Source: Pseudomonadota bacterium (GTDB taxonomy: Bacteria; Pseudomonadota; Gammaproteobacteria; Enterobacterales; Enterobacteriaceae). From it: DNA of 21,018 nt. Under the pieces are notes generated by a model. That model made no database searches. It was given only the letters and a program-made list of their open reading frames with translations, and was not told the DNA's origin. The stretch is taken from assembly GCA_023454395.1 (NCBI GenBank), contig JAEYFY010000409.1, positions 1 to 21,018 on the forward strand. Reading direction: 5' to 3'. Position 1 is the first letter of the stretch. Each line of letters starts with the position of its first letter. The translations under genes and the position numbers were made by a program. Shown here piece by piece: positions 14,439-21,018 of this stretch.

Positions 14439-15370
14439 TCCCTCTCTCCTTCTACGGTATGATCTTCATTCACTAAATGAACAAATAATTCTTCAAGACG
14501 ATTGGCTTTATTTCTCATACTTAACACTTGAATACCTTGTGCATTAAGTTGAGCAAAAACACTGTTTAATCCTTGTTCTCTTTTAACATCGACTTCTAAA
14601 GTCGATGTATCAACCAAGCGATATTGATAATTTTGTAATTCAGGCAATGGGCTTTTAGGTGCTAAGTCTAAAATAAATGTTTCAGACTCTAATTTACTTA
14701 ATAAACCTTTCATACTGGTATTTTCAACCAGCTCGCCACGTTGAATAATACCAATATTCCGACACAGCATTTCTGCTTCTTCTAAATAGTGAGTCGTTAA
14801 AATAATGGTGGTACCTTCAGCATTTAATTGTTTTAAAAACGTCCACATTGAGCGACGTAATTCAATATCAACACCTGCTGTTGGTTCATCAAGAATAAGC
14901 AATTTAGGTTGGTGCATTAACGCACGCGCAATCATTAAACGGCGCTTCATTCCTCCAGATAAAAAACGCGCTCTATCATCACGTTTTTCCCACAAATCTA
15001 ACTGAGTTAAGTAAATTTCGGCACGTTCTAGCGCTAATTTACGAGGTACACCATAATAACCGGCTTGGTTGAGAACAATTTGTAATACGGTTTCAAAAGG
15101 GTTGAAATTGAACTCTTGTGGCACTAATCCTAACTGGCGTTTTGCATTGACCATATCGGTATCGGTGTCATAACCAAACACTTTTACTTTGCCGCTACTC
15201 TTATTGACTAACGAGCTAATAATACCAATCGTGGTCGATTTACCCGCACCATTAGGACCTAATAAAGCATAGAAATCGCCAGCCTCAACGGTGAGGTTAA
15301 TACCTTTTAGCGCTTTTACGCCATTGTGATAAGTTTTCGTTAACTCCGTTAACTCCAATGCATACGTCAT
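14435..15370 (-). CDS. yadG: ABC transporter ATP-binding protein YadG
   Basis: A 311-residue ATPase. Walker A is GPNGAGKST (38-46); VPQEFNFNPFETV holds the Q-loop; the signature is LSGGMKRR; Walker B is LLILDEPTAGVD; the H-loop is TTHYLEEAEML. The C-terminal extension (SETFILDLAPKSPLP, IQVLSMRNKANRLEELFVHL) is as in E. coli YadG by memory. It powers the YadH channel. The gene order yadH-yadG-can-hpt is the same as in E. coli, which supports the naming. The ribosome site is weak, and no strong promoter could be chosen in the gap upstream. Confidence 0.92.
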   Translation of the reverse strand: MTYALELTELTKTYHNGVKALKGINLTVEAGDFYALLGPNGAGKSTTIGIISSLVNKSSGKVKVFGYDTDTDMVNAKRQLGLVPQEFNFNPFETVLQIVLNQAGYYGVPRKLALERAEIYLTQLDLWEKRDDRARFLSGGMKRRLMIARALMHQPKLLILDEPTAGVDIELRRSMWTFLKQLNAEGTTIILTTHYLEEAEMLCRNIGIIQRGELVENTSMKGLLSKLESETFILDLAPKSPLPELQNYQYRLVDTSTLEVDVKREQGLNSVFAQLNAQGIQVLSMRNKANRLEELFVHLVNEDHTVEGERE

Positions 15371-15960
15371 AAGTGGGAATTACCTTTTATCAACTGCATT
15401 ATTCAGCATTGACTGAGCTGAAATCAGAAAATAGCTATTCAACTAAACTTTGCTAATGCTACGTATTGCTCACACGCTTTGAATTAGAAAATAAGCTTAG
15501 TTCAATAGGATCAAAATGGAATAAGGATATTCTAGAGAAAATAAAGTCGTAAATAAACCGTTTTAGGGTTTATGACACAAACGAATAAATAAATTTTTCT
15601 TAACTATTGTAATAATAAAGAATAAGAGCTGCAGAGAAAATAAATTAGCCATCAAGGCTCTAGGTTGTTTTATTTCTTACTGATATTCTGATGTTTTTAT
15701 AAATTTATCTCTTAGTGCAATCATTTAGCCTAATTGATACCAATAAAATTATTGCCCTTGTTTCTCAATCTTACTGATAGATATTAGCTTGCCATTTATC
15801 GCCCCAATCAATAATGCTGATTATTTTTTATCATTTTGGCTTTCAGTGTAAAAATAAAACCAATAATCATGAACATTAGATTTATTTATATAATATTTAT
15901 AAGTGTCTATTTTTGAATAATACAACAGCAGGTTTAACAACCAGTTATCTTTTTATACAT

Positions 15961-15974
15961 TTGATTTACATCAA
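15961..15974 (+). promoter_or_regulatory. Perfect FNR-type box
   Basis: TTGATTTACATCAA matches the FNR consensus TTGAT-N4-ATCAA at all ten defined positions. Its centre is about 51 bases upstream of the start of transcription expected from the adjacent promoter. CRP could bind similar sites less well. Confidence 0.6.
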
Positions 15975-15982
15975 GGAATGTA

Positions 15983-16012
15983 TTGATAAATTCATTAAAC
16001 AAATGCTATAAA
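15983..16012 (+). promoter_or_regulatory. Sigma-70 promoter with extended -10 reading toward can
   Basis: TTGATA (15983-15988) and TATAAA (16007-16012) are spaced 18 bases apart, with TG one base before the -10 (16004-16005). This is the best promoter in the gap and would give can a leader of about 200 bases. Confidence 0.6.
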
Positions 16013-16221
16013 AAGATCTATCTTATTTGAAAGCGAAAAATTACAAGTAATTATCTGTCATTTGGCCTTAAAAAGCCCTCTGATTAATTCAAAAGTAATG
16101 GTATAAAAATACCCTTTCTTAATGGATCTCTCGCATCCAACAATAACACAAGAGCTATTTCGTGTTGGCGTACTGTCAGCGCAAATGGTGGGAAACCGAA
16201 TTTACAGGCAGTCACGTCATG

Positions 16222-16872
16222 ATGAGAAAAATTGAAGAGCTGTTAGCCAATAACAAGCAATGGTCAGAATCTGTTACTGAAGAAAATCCTCAGTTTTTTA
16301 AAGATCTCTGTAAAGGTCAAAAACCTCACTTTTTATGGATTGGTTGCTCTGACAGCCGCGTTCCAGCAGAAAAACTAATCAACGCAGCACCGGGTGACTT
16401 ATTTGTTCACCGTAATGTGGCAAACTTAGTCATTCACACTGATTTAAACTGCCTTTCTGTGATCCAGTATGCGGTTGATGTATTACAAGTTGAGCATATT
16501 ATTGTGTGTGGTCACTACGGTTGTGGTGGTATTGAAGCCGCAATTGAAGGCACTGAGTTAGGGCTTATCAATAACTGGTTACTGCATATCCGTGATATCT
16601 GGTATAAACACAGTTCAATGCTAGGTGAGCTTGCACCACAAGATAGATTAAACCTACTTTGTGAGCTAAACGTTATCGAGCAAGTATACAACTTGGGGCA
16701 CTCAACGATTATGCAAGCCGCGTGGAAACGTGGACAAAAAGTGATGATCCACGGTTGGGTTTACGGGTTAAATAACGGTGAGCTACACGACCTTGATGTC
16801 ACTTCGGATAGCCGTGAAAAACTTGAACTTTCTTATCGTCAAGCGATGGCAAAATTAAGCCATCCACGTTAA
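16222..16872 (+). CDS. can: Beta-class carbonic anhydrase Can
   Basis: A 216-residue cytoplasmic enzyme that interconverts carbon dioxide and bicarbonate, supplying bicarbonate for biosynthesis. From this start the zinc and active-site residues fall at Cys42, Asp44 and Arg46 ([13 protein letters not shown]), the same numbers as in E. coli Can, and the second pair lies in [16 protein letters not shown] (His98, Cys101). Other blocks are [53 protein letters not shown] and [15 protein letters not shown]. An ATG directly before (16219) is equally possible, with AGG 10 bases upstream; the in-frame GTG at 16162 would add residues not in the family. It lies convergent to hpt and shares a terminator with it. 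Confidence 0.95.
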   Translation: MRKIEELLANNKQWSESVTEENPQFFKDLCKGQKPHFLWIGCSDSRVPAEKLINAAPGDLFVHRNVANLVIHTDLNCLSVIQYAVDVLQVEHIIVCGHYGCGGIEAAIEGTELGLINNWLLHIRDIWYKHSSMLGELAPQDRLNLLCELNVIEQVYNLGHSTIMQAAWKRGQKVMIHGWVYGLNNGELHDLDVTSDSREKLELSYRQAMAKLSHPR

Positions 16873-16890
16873 TACACTCCGCACACCAAC

Positions 16891-16918
16891 AAAAAACCCG
16901 CTGAAAAGCGGGTTTTTT
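16891..16918. terminator. Bidirectional terminator between can and hpt
   Basis: AAAAAACCCGCT (16891-16902) and AGCGGGTTTTTT (16907-16918) form a perfect 12-base-pair stem with a 4-base loop and T-runs on both strands, placed between the two convergent genes. Confidence 0.95.
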
Positions 16919-16941
16919 CACTTCTATTTGAAGTCAATTGA

Positions 16942-17484
16942 CTACTCATCTAATAACGTTACATGCCCAATATAAGGCAGATGGCGATAACGCTGTGCAT
17001 AATCGATGCCGTAACCGATAACAAATTTATCTTCAATGGAGTAACCAATCCACTCAACTGGCACATCAACTTCACGACGAGAGGGTTTATCCAATAAAGT
17101 ACAGATAGAAATAGAAGCTGGCTCCCGTAAACTTAAAATCTCTTTAACACGATTTAAAGTATTACCTGAGTCAATAATATCTTCAACAATCAGCACATCT
17201 TTACCACGAATATCTTCATCGAGATCTTTAATGATTTTAACGTCACGCGTTGACGTCATACCATTACCGTAACTTGATACAGTCATAAAATCGACTTCAT
17301 GGTTTACATTAATTTCACGACATAAATCTGCCATAAAAATAAAAGAACCTTTTAACAAGCCGATTAAAACAAGATCGTGTTGTTCTTGACGTGGACGGTA
17401 ATGTTCTGTGATTTCACGACCTAGCTCAGCAATACGCTGTTTGATCTCTTCTTCAGAGATCATGACATCAACAATATGTTTCAT
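16942..17484 (-). CDS. hpt: Hypoxanthine phosphoribosyltransferase
   Basis: A 180-residue cytoplasmic enzyme that joins hypoxanthine (and less well guanine) to PRPP in purine salvage. The PRPP site is [14 protein letters not shown], the early loop is [16 protein letters not shown], the flexible active-site loop is [20 protein letters not shown], and the base-binding end is [20 protein letters not shown]. It follows E. coli Hpt from the first residues ([18 protein letters not shown]) to the last (LLDE), which supports the start at 17484 despite a weak ribosome site. A PurR-like sequence lies 28 bases upstream of the start. Confidence 0.95.
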   Translation of the reverse strand: MKHIVDVMISEEEIKQRIAELGREITEHYRPRQEQHDLVLIGLLKGSFIFMADLCREINVNHEVDFMTVSSYGNGMTSTRDVKIIKDLDEDIRGKDVLIVEDIIDSGNTLNRVKEILSLREPASISICTLLDKPSRREVDVPVEWIGYSIEDKFVIGYGIDYAQRYRHLPYIGHVTLLDE

Positions 17485-17511
17485 GATTTATTTCGATTGG
17501 GTTAACGGGGA

Positions 17512-17527
17512 AAGCAAACGATTGTAC
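17512..17527 (-). promoter_or_regulatory. PurR-like site upstream of hpt (tentative)
   Basis: AAGCAAACGATTGTAC matches the PurR consensus ACGCAAACGTTTGCGT at about 11 of 16 positions, including the central GCAAACG. It ends 28 bases before the hpt start, where repression would be possible. The right half is poor. Confidence 0.3.
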
Positions 17528-17643
17528 CAGAACTTCCTTCATCATGCGATGATCTGATTTAATGAAAATAAAGGCACAAAATATCAATTTCATGCCATTT
17601 ATTAATTTATCTTACTGATATTAATGATTTTTACAGTGTTTGA

Positions 17644-19224
17644 TTATTTGCTAACGGTAAAACCCGCCATCATTCCGGTATCTTCATGTTCTAATAAATG
17701 GCAGTGCGCCATAAACGGATGTGCTTTTGTGGCTAAATGATCGAATTTCAGCAAAATTTCGCTAAATTGACCTTCAACTTTCACGATGTCTTTCCAACCT
17801 TGGCGATGTTTTTCTGGCGCGCGACCATTTTCAGATAAAATACGAAATTGCGTACCATGCACATGGAATGGATGCAACATCATGTCACCACGACCAGAAA
17901 CAACCCAACGTTCATAAATACCCTGCTTCACATCAAATGCGGGTTCAGTCATTGAGAATGGTATTCCATTGATATTATTGGCATTATAAATATCTAAATC
18001 ACCATTACCATGCCCACAATTCATTCCACCCCCCATCATGCCACTGCCGTTACCTTGGCGCATATGACTCATTCCATGATGAATACCCGCTAAAGCTTTA
18101 TCACCATAACGCTCTGTTAATAGCATCATGCCTTGCATATCTAAACGCATATCCATACGCAAATGTAATGTACGAGTTGCAATGTTACTGAGTGTTGGTA
18201 ATGCCGGAATTAATGCTAATTGATCAGGTAAAGTACCTTGTGCTTTTTCTGCTGACGGCAATAAACGTAACACAGGTAATACATTATCAAACGGTGCTAA
18301 CACCATACCCATTTGGCGTACAGGTAAAGTGACAATATCAAAATCTCGACCATCTGAGGTATCCACTAAAACCTCAAAACGCTCTCCCATTAAAATAGGA
18401 AGCTCTGTTACTTTTACGGGTTCCGCTAATAACCCACCATCGCTGGCGATCACATACATCGGTCTGCCATCACTAGTGGCAAGATTTAAGCTGCGCGCAT
18501 TACACCCATTTAAGAAACGTAATCTTACCCAACCTTTAGGCACAATATGTTGTGGTTGTATCGCACCATTGGTTAACATCATATCGCCAAACCAACCAAT
18601 TGCCGCACTCATTACATCGAGTTGATAATCGATTTGTCCATCACTGTCTAAACGTTTATCTTGCAAAATAATCGGTAAATCATCAACGCCCCAGCGATTA
18701 GGTAATTTACGGCTTGCGGTTTCATCATCTTCAATAATCACTAATCCGCCTAACCCCATAGCCACTTGCTGACCTGTTACACCATGCGTATGAGGATGGA
18801 ACCAACACGTTGATTCAACTTGGTTTGGTGTAAAAGCCACCGTGCGAGATTTGCCTGGTGCAATCGTTGCTTGAGGGCCGCCATCTTCTTCGCCACTAAT
18901 TTCAAGCCCATGCCAGTGAACAGTTGTCGTTTCGGGGAGTTGGTTATTGATATTGATAGTAACAGGTTGACCACGTTTTAATTTTAATGCGGGTCCTAAT
19001 AAACTGCCGTTATAACCCCAAGTTGTTGTACTTGCCGTCGGAATAAATTGAGAAACACCTTGTTGAATATTAAGAACAATCTTTTGTTGGGCATCTGGGG
19101 TAATTTGAGGTGGAATAGCCAATGAAGGCGTGTTACTTTGGGCAAACGCAAAACGACTCCAGCTCGGTAATAATGTGACAGCACTTAATGTTGCGCCTAA
19201 TTTTAAAAATTCGCGACGTTGCAT
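17644..19224 (-). CDS. cueO: Periplasmic multicopper oxidase CueO
   Basis: A 526-residue multicopper oxidase that converts toxic Cu(I) to Cu(II) in the periplasm. It has a Tat signal ([20 protein letters not shown]) and three cupredoxin domains. Copper ligand motifs in order are [24 protein letters not shown] and [13 protein letters not shown]. Between the second and third lies the Met/His-rich insert of CueO (about residues 354-408: [32 protein letters not shown]), which binds the Cu(I) substrate. ATG at 19224 puts RREFLK at the front and has AGGA eight bases before it; an in-frame ATG at 19248 would add eight residues ahead of the signal. A CueR-type promoter lies upstream. No terminator could be identified after the gene. 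Confidence 0.95.
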   Translation of the reverse strand: MQRREFLKLGATLSAVTLLPSWSRFAFAQSNTPSLAIPPQITPDAQQKIVLNIQQGVSQFIPTASTTTWGYNGSLLGPALKLKRGQPVTININNQLPETTTVHWHGLEISGEEDGGPQATIAPGKSRTVAFTPNQVESTCWFHPHTHGVTGQQVAMGLGGLVIIEDDETASRKLPNRWGVDDLPIILQDKRLDSDGQIDYQLDVMSAAIGWFGDMMLTNGAIQPQHIVPKGWVRLRFLNGCNARSLNLATSDGRPMYVIASDGGLLAEPVKVTELPILMGERFEVLVDTSDGRDFDIVTLPVRQMGMVLAPFDNVLPVLRLLPSAEKAQGTLPDQLALIPALPTLSNIATRTLHLRMDMRLDMQGMMLLTERYGDKALAGIHHGMSHMRQGNGSGMMGGGMNCGHGNGDLDIYNANNINGIPFSMTEPAFDVKQGIYERWVVSGRGDMMLHPFHVHGTQFRILSENGRAPEKHRQGWKDIVKVEGQFSEILLKFDHLATKAHPFMAHCHLLEHEDTGMMAGFTVSK

Positions 19225-19304
19225 AATGTATCCTTTGAATAAAAACAAGTTATTATGTATTTATCGAAATAAAATGAATAAAGAAGTTTTATTAACTATT
19301 ACCG

Positions 19305-19335
19305 ATGCTAAAGTTTCCCCTTACTGGAAGGTCAA
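19305..19335 (-). promoter_or_regulatory. CueR-controlled cueO promoter
   Basis: Read on the minus strand, TTGACC (-35, 19330-19335) and TAGCAT (-10, 19305-19310) are 19 bases apart, the over-long spacing that MerR-family activators need. The spacer begins TTCCAGTAAGGGGAA, very close to the E. coli cueO spacer as I recall it (TTCCCGTAAGGGGAA), which CueR binds. The start of transcription would be about 75 bases before the cueO ATG. Confidence 0.85.
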
Positions 19336-19436
19336 TTTAAACCCCAACAAAACAACGGGTCTTTGCAAAACTTTTAACTTTATTAAGCCAAATAACAAAA
19401 CTTGCTAAATCATCACACTGAGGAACATCACAACCA

Positions 19437-19787
19437 ATGAACAAAATGTTCGCCTTGTTTTTCTCGCTAACGCTTTCTTTTTCTATGTTCTTTTCTTCGG
19501 GTGCAAAAGCGTTAACCTACACGCAAGCAGAAGACTTGGCCGATTTAACTGCTATCTACCTTTTCCTAAATAAAGATTGTGGTTATGAGCAAATATCAAA
19601 ATCTAAAATTGAAAGAGCATTAATGGTATTTTCTCGCTCACAACAATGGGATGTCAGTAATTACTCAACGTTGCCGATGAGCCAATTAAATGAAGATAGT
19701 TACAACGATTTAAAAGGTATTGAAGTGACGCACAGTAAGAAATGTCAGCTATTAGCGAATAAATCACTAAGTTTGTTAAATTATTAA
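19437..19787 (+). CDS. yacC: YacC family small periplasmic protein (PulS/OutS-like)
   Basis: A 116-residue precursor with a signal peptide (residues 1-25, ending GAKA) and a small helical domain. It aligns with E. coli YacC as I recall it: AEDLADLTAIYLFLNKDCGY, IERALMVFSRSQQWDVSNYS, LNEDSYNDLKGI and KKCQLLANKSLSLL. Two cysteines (in KDCGY and KKCQ) probably form a disulfide, as in related pilotins. The family is grouped with PulS/OutS pilotins of type II secretion, but no secretion genes are here and its role is unknown. It lies next to cueO, as in E. coli. ATG at 19437 has GAGG some 13 bases upstream, a slightly long spacing. Confidence 0.85.
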   Translation: MNKMFALFFSLTLSFSMFFSSGAKALTYTQAEDLADLTAIYLFLNKDCGYEQISKSKIERALMVFSRSQQWDVSNYSTLPMSQLNEDSYNDLKGIEVTHSKKCQLLANKSLSLLNY

Positions 19788-19823
19788 AACTTGTGTTCAT
19801 TCACTATGCTAGAAATAAAGCGA

Positions 19824-19886
19824 GATAACCTCTTTAAATACAGTCGCTATATAAAGTGACTTATAGAGGTTATCAACAGATTTTTT
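19824..19886. terminator. Long hairpin terminator between yacC and abrB
   Basis: GATAACCTCT (19824-19833) and AGAGGTTATC (19865-19874) are perfect 10-base arms. An inner stem, AGTCGCT with AGTGACT, adds seven pairs with one G-U. A run of six T follows at about 19880 on the plus strand, as expected for the end of yacC; it also lies after the convergent abrB gene. Confidence 0.75.
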
Positions 19887-19900
19887 ACCTTTCTTTAATG

Positions 19901-20938
19901 CTAATTATTTTTCTTCTGCCTATATTCATTCCAATATAAAGCAACAGATGGAATACTTTGAATAATCAGCATTCTAAAAATATGATTCGACATCACAAAG
20001 GCGGCATCGACATTCATGGTTATCGCAGCAAATGTCATGGCTTCCATACTTCCAGGCGCCCAAGCTAATACTAACGTTGCCCACGGTACACCCGTTAGAT
20101 AAGCTGCGCCATACGCCACAATCACGGTTAAAATCACATTGATGATCACCACTTGCACAGAAGAAAAAGCATTTTTAATCAGTGATGAAAGTGGGAAAAC
20201 AACAAAGTGCGCTCCGATATTCATACCAATTAAAACCATGCTCAATTCATTTAGTAGCATTGGAAAAGCAATAGGTTCACTGACAAAAGATTGAACCAGT
20301 ATTGCACTGCCTAATGACGTTAACATAAAAGGCGCGGGAAATCGGATTTTCTGCAATAAAAGCCCTGAACCCAATCCTAAAGCAACAATTAATAATAACC
20401 ACAACAATGATATAAAGGTCATTTGAGGTATAGAAAATTCAGGCATATTCGCTTTATCAGCACCAACGATAAAACCCGCCATAATAATCAACACCATTAA
20501 ACGAATAGTATGAGAAATAACAATTTTTTGTGGTGGCGTTTTAGTGTGATCAGTGAGCGCCAAAATAGCTGCCATCGCACCGGGTACAGCACCTAACATT
20601 GATTCTTCTTTCGTCCAACCAATATGGCGATGGAACCAAAAATAGCTCACAAAAAATTGAATGGCTAAACAAACAACCAACGTCAGTAATAGAATGATTA
20701 AATTATCAGCATTGCCTAAATGAACTTGGTTAAACATTAAGCCAACCGATGTACCTAACGTGAGTTGAATAAACGTTAATGTATGTTTAGGAACCGCAAG
20801 CTCCCATTTAAAACGATAAGCAATAATGACAACGAGAATTGGCCCAAACATCAGAGCCATAGGCAAACCTGAAAGGGTAAGAACACCACCGATTAATGCA
20901 CAAAATAGAATACCTGGCAGAGTTTTTAAAAACGACAT
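19901..20938 (-). CDS. abrB: AbrB family membrane protein
   Basis: A 345-residue inner membrane protein with about ten hydrophobic segments. It shows the duplicated AbrB plan: an early block GILFCALIGGVLTLSGLPMA LMFGP and a loop GAVPGAMAAILALTDH, repeated in the second half as LAWAPGSMEAMTFAAI. This family was often mislabelled as ammonia monooxygenase; E. coli AbrB is a regulator of aidB expression by report, but the fold suggests transport. The PGxMxAM motifs in two inverted halves support a transporter, which is inference. The start at 20938 (MSFLKTLPGIL) has GGA nine bases upstream. No operon partner is seen. Confidence 0.85.
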   Translation of the reverse strand: MSFLKTLPGILFCALIGGVLTLSGLPMALMFGPILVVIIAYRFKWELAVPKHTLTFIQLTLGTSVGLMFNQVHLGNADNLIILLLTLVVCLAIQFFVSYFWFHRHIGWTKEESMLGAVPGAMAAILALTDHTKTPPQKIVISHTIRLMVLIIMAGFIVGADKANMPEFSIPQMTFISLLWLLLIVALGLGSGLLLQKIRFPAPFMLTSLGSAILVQSFVSEPIAFPMLLNELSMVLIGMNIGAHFVVFPLSSLIKNAFSSVQVVIINVILTVIVAYGAAYLTGVPWATLVLAWAPGSMEAMTFAAITMNVDAAFVMSNHIFRMLIIQSIPSVALYWNEYRQKKNN

Positions 20939-21018
20939 GTTGTGTTATCCAGCTTTTTTAATTATTGTTTCCATCCTAGCATTTGTATAAATATTTAATA
21001 ACCAAATAGTGATAATGT

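Larger units (their letters stand above)
15371..16221. other. 850-base gap between divergent yadG and can
   Basis: No intact gene is seen in any frame. The half near yadG is AT-rich with a weak hairpin ATAAACC/GGTTTAT around 15554-15576. The half near can holds an FNR-type box (15961-15974) and a good promoter (15983-16012) pointing at can. The roughly 200 bases between that promoter and can contain only a small GGC/GCC hairpin and no intrinsic terminator, so they look like a long leader rather than a separate small RNA. Confidence 0.6.

Noticed and set aside
16013..16218. FnrS-like small RNA gene downstream of the FNR promoter
   Set aside because: No intrinsic terminator or recognisable FnrS sequence; treated as a leader of can, though a transcript test remains worthwhile.
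16162..16221. GTG start giving a longer carbonic anhydrase
   Set aside because: The added residues match nothing in the family, while the later ATG gives the same active-site numbering as in E. coli.
19130..19408. Plus-strand 92-codon frame across the cueO start and promoter
   Set aside because: It is antisense to the cueO 5' end and covers the CueR promoter; the protein has no recognisable domain.
1..21018. CRISPR arrays, tRNA or rRNA genes, phage or integrase genes
   Set aside because: No regularly spaced repeats other than the three 13-base units, no tRNA-like cloverleaf noticed, and no mobile-element protein among the reading frames.

Overview
The window most likely comes from a Proteus-type enterobacterium (Morganellaceae). 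The DNA is AT-rich. Several proteins resemble Escherichia coli homologues as I recall them (Gss, YdcY, YadG, YadH, Can, Hpt, CueO, YacC, AbrB). The first regulator has the SQQQFSRYENG helix-turn-helix typical of the MrpJ family of Proteus. No integrase, transposase, tRNA, rRNA or CRISPR array was found. All family assignments rest on reading motifs and remembered homologues, not on searches.

Layout. Positions 1-99 hold the start of gss (glutathionylspermidine synthetase/amidase) on the minus strand, cut by the window edge. A roughly 600-base weakly coding stretch follows, with hairpins and a possible remnant of a glyoxalase-like gene, then a small MrpJ-like regulator. From 1292 to 5272 lies a five-gene iron uptake operon behind a candidate Fur box: P19 periplasmic iron/copper protein, cupredoxin, FTR1 permease, M75/EfeO-like protein and a Tat-exported DyP peroxidase (EfeB). 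It combines the start of a Bordetella-type ftrABC operon with the end of an E. coli-type efeUOB operon, with EfeO split into two genes. An IclR regulator (minus strand) is divergent from a three-gene molybdoenzyme operon (catalytic subunit, four-cluster ferredoxin, membrane anchor; DmsABC/Phs-like). A striking inverted repeat covers that operon's presumed promoter.

Next come a lemA plus M48 (HtpX-like) membrane protease pair, a small DUF2526/YdcY-like gene, and a NiaP-type niacin importer whose promoter carries a perfect 18-base palindrome. The right part follows a typical enterobacterial backbone: yadH and yadG (ABC-2 exporter), can (carbonic anhydrase), hpt (hypoxanthine phosphoribosyltransferase), cueO (multicopper oxidase, with a CueR-type promoter of 19-base spacing), yacC and abrB. 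The 850-base gap between yadG and can holds a perfect FNR-type box just upstream of a strong-looking sigma-70 promoter.

The genes mainly serve metal handling (ferrous iron import, copper detoxification), anaerobic respiration and cofactor salvage. The points most worth a second look are the hybrid iron operon with its internal terminator, the interlocked inverted repeats at the molybdoenzyme promoter, the niaP palindrome, the FNR promoter in the yadG-can gap, and a possible frameshifted basic tail on the YdcY-like gene.
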